A stretch of DNA of 16,818 bases from Baffinella frigidus (Eukaryota > Cryptophyceae > Cryptomonadales > Baffinellaceae), in NCBI GenBank assembly GCA_026770585.1, contig MU646405.1:449618-466435 (forward strand). The letters run 5' to 3'. Position numbers and translations under genes: made by a program. The notes beneath the pieces are model-generated. The model saw only the letters and a program-made list of their open reading frames with translations. It ran no database searches and was not told where the DNA came from. This document shows, piece by piece, positions 13,137 to 16,818 of the stretch (the first letter of the stretch is position 1; each line of letters begins with the position of its first letter).

Positions 13137-13572
13137 AGTCGTATATGTCAACTGAATAAACCTCGGCTTTCCCCCAGGGAGGACATGACGCCCATCCAAC
13201 ACAGAGGGGGTTGGCGTGGCCACCTTGGAAGAGTCGCGCTACACTCGAAGAGTCGCGCTACACTCGAAGAGTCGCGCTACACTCGAAGAGTCGCGCTACA
13301 CTCGAAGAGTCGCGCTAGACTCGAAGAGTCGCGCTAGACTGAACCCCTTCTGAACCTGTGGGCACGTGACCGAGTAGACCCTGAACCCGAAACCCGAAAC
13401 CAGTCGTATATGTCAACTGCATAAGCCTCGTCTTTCCCCCAGGGAAGACACGACGCCTCTCCAACACAGAGGGGCTGAGGTGGATCGGTGCGCGTGGCCA
13501 TCTTGGAAGAGTCGCGCTAGACTCAACCCCTTCTCAACCTGTGGTCACGTGACCGAGTAGACCCTGAAGTCC
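13137..13572 (+). repeat. Direct duplication of about 165 bp separated by telomere-like filler
   Basis: CAGTCGTATATGTCAACTG...CTTTCCCCCAGGGA(G/A)GACA, then CACAGAGGGG, GCGTGGCCA(C/T)CTTGG and AACCTGTGG(G/T)CACGTGACC, occurs at 13137-13383 and 13402-13567. The filler GAACCCGAAACCCGAAACC separates the copies. The first copy is longer because of the 19-bp array inside. The CTTTCCCCCAGGGA word looks like a 3' splice site, so the unit may contain an exon, but the frame is uncertain. Confidence 0.75.
13226..13340 (+). repeat. 19-bp tandem array GAAGAGTCGCGCTACACTC
   Basis: Six units, nearly identical, the last two with TAGACTC. The second copy of the surrounding duplication (near 13506) has only one unit, so the array expanded after duplication. 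Confidence 0.9.
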
Positions 13573-13604
13573 TCCTGAGCAGAGGGGCTTAACCCTCAAC
13601 CCTC

Positions 13605-13680
13605 ATCAGGGGGGACATGACAGCGCGAGACACTTCCCAACCTCCGGGGTCAACTGCGCGGAACAGTGGCGGTCGGAGCA
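13605..13680 (+). other. Possible exon of an unknown gene
   Basis: The block from GGGGGGACATGACAGCGC through GCATCACGTGT reads open (MTARDTSQPPGS, NSGGRSITC). It shares GACACTTCCCAACCTCCGGGG with 13088-13118. A possible donor GTGTCCCC precedes a long CT tract. No family is recognised, so this may be only a duplicated repeat. Confidence 0.25.
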
Positions 13681-13694
13681 TCACGTGTGTCCCC

Positions 13695-13828
13695 TCTCTC
13701 TCCCTCCCTCCCTCCCTCCCTCCCTCCCTCCCTCCCTTCCTCCCTCTCTCTTTCTCTCCCTCTTTCTCTCTCTCTCTTTCTCTCTCTTTCTCTCCCTCTC
13801 TCTCCCTCTCCCTCTCTCGCCTCTCTCC
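13695..13828 (+). repeat. CCTC / CT-rich microsatellite
   Basis: About 130 bases of (CCCT)n and (CT)n. All four open frames across it (Ser/Leu/Pro or Arg/Glu/Gly runs) are repeat translations. Confidence 0.95.
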
Positions 13829-13885
13829 CCGCTACGCCCCTGCCCCCCTGACTGCTCTTGGCGCTCACAACACACACTAGTTGTT

Positions 13886-14034
13886 AAACGACCCGAAATT
13901 AGGGTAGTTTAGCCTACGGGTTACCTACCGTAGGCCGAGGGGCTCCTAGGACCTGGTCCTAGGAGACCTACCTCCTACGGTAGGCCTGGTCATAGGAGAT
14001 CCGTAGGCCAAACTACCCTAATTTCGGGTCGTTT
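13886..14034. mobile_element. Inverted-repeat element family D
   Basis: The termini are perfect over 25 bp: AAACGACCCGAAATTAGGGT plus AGTTT at the left (13886-13910) and the exact complement at 14010-14034. The inner arms CCTACCGTAGGC / CCTACGGTAGGC and the central CCTAGGACC / GGTCCTAGG also pair. Length 149 bp, non-coding. The flanks GCGCTCACAACACACAC and ACGCTCAACACACACC are similar direct repeats. Confidence 0.85.
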
Positions 14035-14077
14035 CCCTATGAACACGATCATCGACGCTCAACACACACCATCACTC

Positions 14078-14163
14078 ACAGTGGTAAGAGTGACCCTGTC
14101 TGTCTTAGGAGTGATCCTGTCTATCCTAGGAGTGACCATGTCTGTGTAAGGAGTGCCCATACA
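14078..14163 (+). repeat. Tandem units led by a donor-like site
   Basis: CAGTGGTAAGAGTGACCCTG is followed by TCTTAGGAGTGATCCTG and CCTAGGAGTGACCATG and TGTAAGGAGTGCCC, about 28 bp apart. The first has TG|GTAAGAG, a strong donor; the others keep (T/A)AGGAGTG. Confidence 0.6.
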
Positions 14164-14194
14164 CCCCCCGCGCCGCAGGGACGCACGCGGGTGC

Positions 14195-14240
14195 GTCTCT
14201 CTCTCTCTCTCTCTCTCAATCTCTCTCTCTCTCTCTCCTC
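14195..14240 (+). repeat. (CT)n microsatellite
   Basis: Two CT runs separated by CAAT. The open frames here are artefacts. Confidence 0.9.
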
Positions 14241-14329
14241 CAGCACAACACGACGCACGCGGATGCGTGACGTGAGTGTCAGAAGCGGGGGGCGCACGCG
14301 ACACAGATGTCTTGCACTGATTGCTGGCA

Positions 14330-14710
14330 CGAGAGGGAGGGAGGCTGACACTGGCGCACACGCCTGGCTGACACCTCTGACACACTGCCTGCCAGGGCTG
14401 TGGTACTGATGGCTGACACGGGACGGACGCACGCTCGCTGACGCTGGCTGGCAGGGCTGGTACTGATGGCTGACACGGGAGGGTGGGAAGTGGGACGCAC
14501 GCTGACACTCGCTGACAGTGCTGACACGGCTGGCTGACACGGGAGGGAAGAACGTACGCTGCCACGGGTGGCTGGCAATGCTGACACGGCTGGCTGGCAC
14601 GGCTGACACGGGAGGGAGGGGCACACGCTGACACTGCCGTGTAATGCTGACACGGGTGGCTGACACGACTGGGTGGGACACACGCTGCCACGGGTGCCTG
14701 ACACGGGTGG
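14330..14710 (+). repeat. GGCTGACACGGG minisatellite
   Basis: Units of 10-35 bases built from GGCTGACACGGGAGGG, TGGCTGGCA and CGCACGCTGACAC. The long minus-strand open frames (Val-Pro-Ala-Ser-Cys rich) repeat with the array and carry no independent coding evidence. Confidence 0.9.
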
Positions 14711-14735
14711 GTGGTGTTTTGATCTTGGGTGTAAA

Positions 14736-14763
14736 CCCTAAACCCTAAACCCTAAACCCTGAA
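14736..14763 (+). repeat. Short perfect CCCTAAA array
   Basis: Four CCCTAAA units in perfect succession, the cleanest telomere-type tract of this part of the window. It precedes the first copy of the duplicated exon block. Confidence 0.9.
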
Positions 14764-14820
14764 GTTTTGGGTCTTGGGTGGCAGGGACGCTCCCGGGGGA
14801 GCGGGAGGGGGGAGGGGTTG

Positions 14821-15465
14821 CTCGGGGATCAGCACTCGGAGCCGTCGACGCGCTCGCTGCTCGGTACGAAATCATACGCCTGATACACAATACCCGAAAC
14901 ACGAAACGAGGGGGGGGGGGGTCGCCGTTGGGGATCAGCACTCGGAGCCGTCGGCGCGCTCACTGCTCGGTAGTGAATCTTGAACACGATACACGATAGG
15001 ATTTCGGGTTTAGGGTTTAGGGTTTCGTCGGGGGAGAGGTTCATCCTCGGGGATCTGCACTCGGAGTCGAAGCGCTTGCTGCTTGGTACGGAATCCTAAA
15101 CCTGATACCAAACACCGAACACCAAACCTGAAACACGATACCCGAAACCCGATACCCGACACCTGAAACCGGAAACACGAAACCCGAGATACGAAACACG
15201 AAGCCCGAAACACGGAACAAGAAACCCTAAATCATAAACCATGAACCCTAAACCCTAAACCACTTGGAGCCGTCGACGCGCTCGCTTCTGGGTACGGAAT
15301 CGTACACCCTATGCCCGAAACCCGAAACCCGAGACACGAACAACGAAACACGGAACATGGAACATGAAAACCGAAAACCGAAACAGGAAACCCGAAACCC
15401 GAAACCTGAAACACGAAACACGAAACACAAACACCGTCGACGCGCTCGCTGCTCGGTACGGAGTC
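14821..15465 (+). repeat. Five copies of an exon block ending GCTCG|GTACGGAATC
   Basis: Copies are at 14821-14873, 14930-14979, 15046-15095, 15261-15301 and 15433-15465. The consensus contains GATCAGCACTCGGAGCCGTC and GACGCGCTCGCTGCTCGGTA. The frame DQHSEPSTRSLL-G-TE is open. Each copy ends within a GTAC-G-GAATC word, which fits a donor, and is followed by CCCGAAA / ACACGAA-type telomere-like filler. Copies 1 and 2 are closest to each other; 4 and 5 have lost their left ends. Confidence 0.8.
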
Positions 15466-16270
15466 TTGAACACGATACCCGAAATATGAAACACCAAACA
15501 CCAAACACCGAACACCAAAGCTGAAACACCAAACACCAAACACCAAACTCGAAACTCGAAACAAGGAACACGGAACACGAAACCCTGAACACTAAACCCT
15601 GAACCCCCAACACCAAACCCTAAACACCAAAATCTAAACCCGAAACCCAAAACACCAAACACCAAACTCCAAACCCAAAACCAGGTAAGGAATCAGCCGC
15701 ACTGTCGGACGAAACCCGAAACCTGGAACCCGAACCCCCAAACCCCAAACCCAAAACTCGAAACAGGTACAGAATCAGCCGCAATTTCGGACGATGAGGA
15801 TGTGGACAGGCTCCGTTCGAACGTCTCTGCAGGCAAAACCCTACTCCCTAAAACCCTACACCCTAGATCCTAGACCTCAGACCTTAAACCCTAAACACTA
15901 AACACTAAACTCCAAACACTAAACACTAAACACTAAACACTAAACACTAAACACTAAAACCCTAGACCCTAGACCCCAAACCTCACACTCCAAGATGTGG
16001 ACAGGCTCCGCTCAAACGGCTCTGCAGGTTGAGGGTTGAGGGTGTTGGGTTCAGGGTTTAGGCTGAAACCCTCACACCCTAACACCCTGAACCGCTCCAA
16101 CGGCACTGCAGGCGAAACCCTACACCCCAAATCCTAAACCCAAAACCCTAAATCCTACACCCCAAATTCTACACACTCCAAACCCAAAACATTTAAACCT
16201 AAACCCTGAACCCTAAACCATCCACCCTGAAACCCTCGAACCCTCAACCGCTCTATCGGCTTGGCAGATG
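14821..16270 (+). CDS. Fragmented gene with an acidic Ser/Asp-rich exon (partial model)
   Basis: Joining the left block (ending CTG CTC G) to the block at 15767 (GT ACA GAA TCA GCC) restores a continuous frame: HSEPSTRSLL, G, then TESAAISDDEDVDRLRSNVS and A. The phase is consistent and the junction word is the same at both ends of the proposed intron. A possible end is SA|DA with TGA near 16271, from the piece GGCTTGGCAGATGCCTGA. The acidic SDDEDVD segment resembles a casein kinase 2-type site, but no family is assigned. Which left copy is spliced to which right copy cannot be told from sequence. Upstream exons are unknown. Confidence 0.4.
15466..15684 (+). repeat. Decayed telomere-like filler
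   Basis: Units ACACCAAAC, CCCGAAA, CCTGAAC and CCCTAAAC run up to AAACCAG, which precedes the 15685 exon copy. Sense-strand CCCTAAA type. Confidence 0.85.
15685..16270 (+). repeat. Copies of the acidic exon and its 3' end
   Basis: Left-end copies: 15685-15711 (GTAAGGAATCAGCCGCACTG) and 15767-15832 (the longest, through TCTCTGCAG). Right-end copies: 15994-16027 (GATGTGGACAGGCTCCGCTC to CTGCAG), 16092-16111 (CCGCTCCAACGGCACTGCAG) and 16248-16267 (CCGCTCTATCGGCTTGGCAG). Each ends at CAG, and telomere-like filler lies between them. The series shortens from the left toward the 3' side. Confidence 0.75.
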
Positions 16271-16271
16271 C

Positions 16272-16430
16272 CTGACCCCGCTCCCGATCCTCCTGAACCC
16301 TGAACCCTGAACCCTGCCCAAACCCCAAACCCCAAACCCCACACCCAAAACCCCAAACCCCTCACCCCGCACCCTAAACACCAAAAACAAAAAACAAAAA
16401 AACAAAGGCCTAAGCAACAAACCCTAAACC
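16272..16430 (+). repeat. Telomere-like and A-rich filler
   Basis: CCCTGAA, CCCCAAA and CCCTAAA units with an AAAACAAAAAAC tract (16382-16405). No exon is seen. Confidence 0.8.
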
Positions 16431-16650
16431 AGGGGCGTCACTACCTCCGACCCCGCAGCGAGACTCGGCCGGCAATAACCTGTCCGTTTCGATCCCTACA
16501 ATAACCTGTGCGGTGCAATCGCCGGGGCCGCCGAGCGCGGGGATGTCAGGGAAGCGGTTACACCTGTATGCACAGCTGCGGGAGGGGCGGGAGGAGGATG
16601 AGGAGGAGGGGGCGGAGGGGGAGGCCGCGGGGGTCGCGGGGGTGGGAACC
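16431..16650 (+). other. Possible exon with ankyrin-like and Glu-rich reading frames
   Basis: It is preceded by AACCAG. A 25-base insertion repeats CAATAACCTGT (16474 and 16500). If one copy is ignored, the frame reads DSAGNNLCGAIAGAAERGDV, then REA, which resembles an ankyrin-repeat start. Without that correction a different open frame ends in a Glu-rich run (LREGREEDEEEGAEGEAAG). The non-repetitive composition suggests coding DNA, but the frame and splice sites are not settled. Confidence 0.3.
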
Positions 16651-16766
16651 CTAAACCCTGACCCCCAAACCCTAAACCCCAAACCTTAAACCCTAAATCC
16701 TGAACCCTAAACCCCAAACCCTAAACCCTAAACCCTAATCTCTCAACCCCAAACCCTAAACCCTAG
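16651..16766 (+). repeat. CCCTAAA / CCCCAAA array before the last exon
   Basis: About 16 telomere-like units, including perfect CCCTAAACCCTAAACCCTAA runs, end in CCCTAG directly before coding-like sequence at 16767. Confidence 0.9.
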
Positions 16767-16818
16767 GACAAGGCCCGGCGGCATAGCGGGGAAGGAGGGA
16801 CATTTGAGGAGATCAGGC
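16767..16818 (+). CDS. Possible exon cut by the window edge
   Basis: After the acceptor-like AACCCTAG the sequence reads open as DKARRHSGEGGTFEEIR to the last base. It is non-repetitive and its charged composition is protein-like. The family cannot be judged from 17 codons. Confidence 0.35.

Noticed and set aside
13617-13912. Ser/Leu/Pro and Arg/Glu/Gly open frames
   Set aside because: These are pure translations of the CT microsatellite on both strands and carry no independent coding signal.
14059-14704. Minus-strand open frames up to 210 codons, Cys/Pro/Val/Ser-rich
   Set aside because: They follow the GGCTGACACGGG minisatellite, are open in three frames at once, and lack splice context.
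15232-15665. Minus-strand Phe/Val/Cys-rich frames resembling membrane proteins
   Set aside because: FRVSGFGFRV-type strings come from reading the telomere-like CCCGAAA repeat in reverse complement, not from a membrane protein.

Overview
The window looks like nuclear DNA of a eukaryotic microbe, most likely an alga or other protist with a large, repeat-rich genome. Proteins are encoded in short exons (51-174 nt) with GT-AG junctions. No long bacterial-style ORF, operon or ribosome binding site is seen. Arabidopsis-type telomere-like repeats (CCCTAAA and decayed forms) are scattered inside genes. A dinoflagellate or relative would fit this intron style and the divergent histone-like exon, but no diagnostic marker such as a spliced-leader gene was found, so the taxon is an inference.

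Layout. 1-1627 (+): last two recognisable exons (608-715, 1529-1627) of a gene with an Ala/Pro/Lys-rich tail. 1628-2617: repeats and small inverted-repeat elements. 2618-2881 (-): last two exons of a divergent histone-fold (H3-like) protein, separated by a 66-nt intron that is mostly (CT)n. 2882-5449: intergenic or intronic sequence made of minisatellites, duplications, a foldback, a MITE, a diverged tandem array and a TTTAGGG-like block. 5450-6129 (-): a two-exon gene for a 93-residue protein with a C-terminal membrane anchor. 6130-6837: divergent intergenic region, probably holding both promoters. 6838-12471 (+): a complete seven-exon ARF/ARL-family GTPase gene of 199 codons, the firmest call; all splice phases match and the G motifs appear in order. 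12472-14800: duplicated blocks, satellites and an inverted-repeat element. 14821-16818 (+): fragments of at least one more gene, as repeated pieces of an exon separated by CCCTAAA-like filler, ending in a probable exon cut by the window edge.

The most interesting signal is how the introns are built. In the GTPase gene, short segments spanning exon-intron junctions have been copied again and again. Intron 5 opens with about 13 copies of the exon 5 donor junction and intron 6 with about 9 copies of the exon 6 donor junction. The start of exon 7 is present four times, each behind an AG, and parts of exons 4 and 6 recur as decayed pseudo-exons. The gene near 15 kb shows the same thing: one apparently continuous exon has been split, with the same GTAC(G/A)GAATC decamer at the donor and the acceptor. 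The spaces between copies are usually filled with telomere-like repeat. This fits intron birth and growth by local tandem duplication at AGGT-like protosplice sites, with telomere-like filler supplying C-rich and CTAAAC (branch-point-like) sequence. Foldback and MITE-type elements have inserted into the duplicated copies, two of them with clean target duplications.

No CRISPR array, phage, bacterial defence system, rRNA or tRNA gene was recognised.
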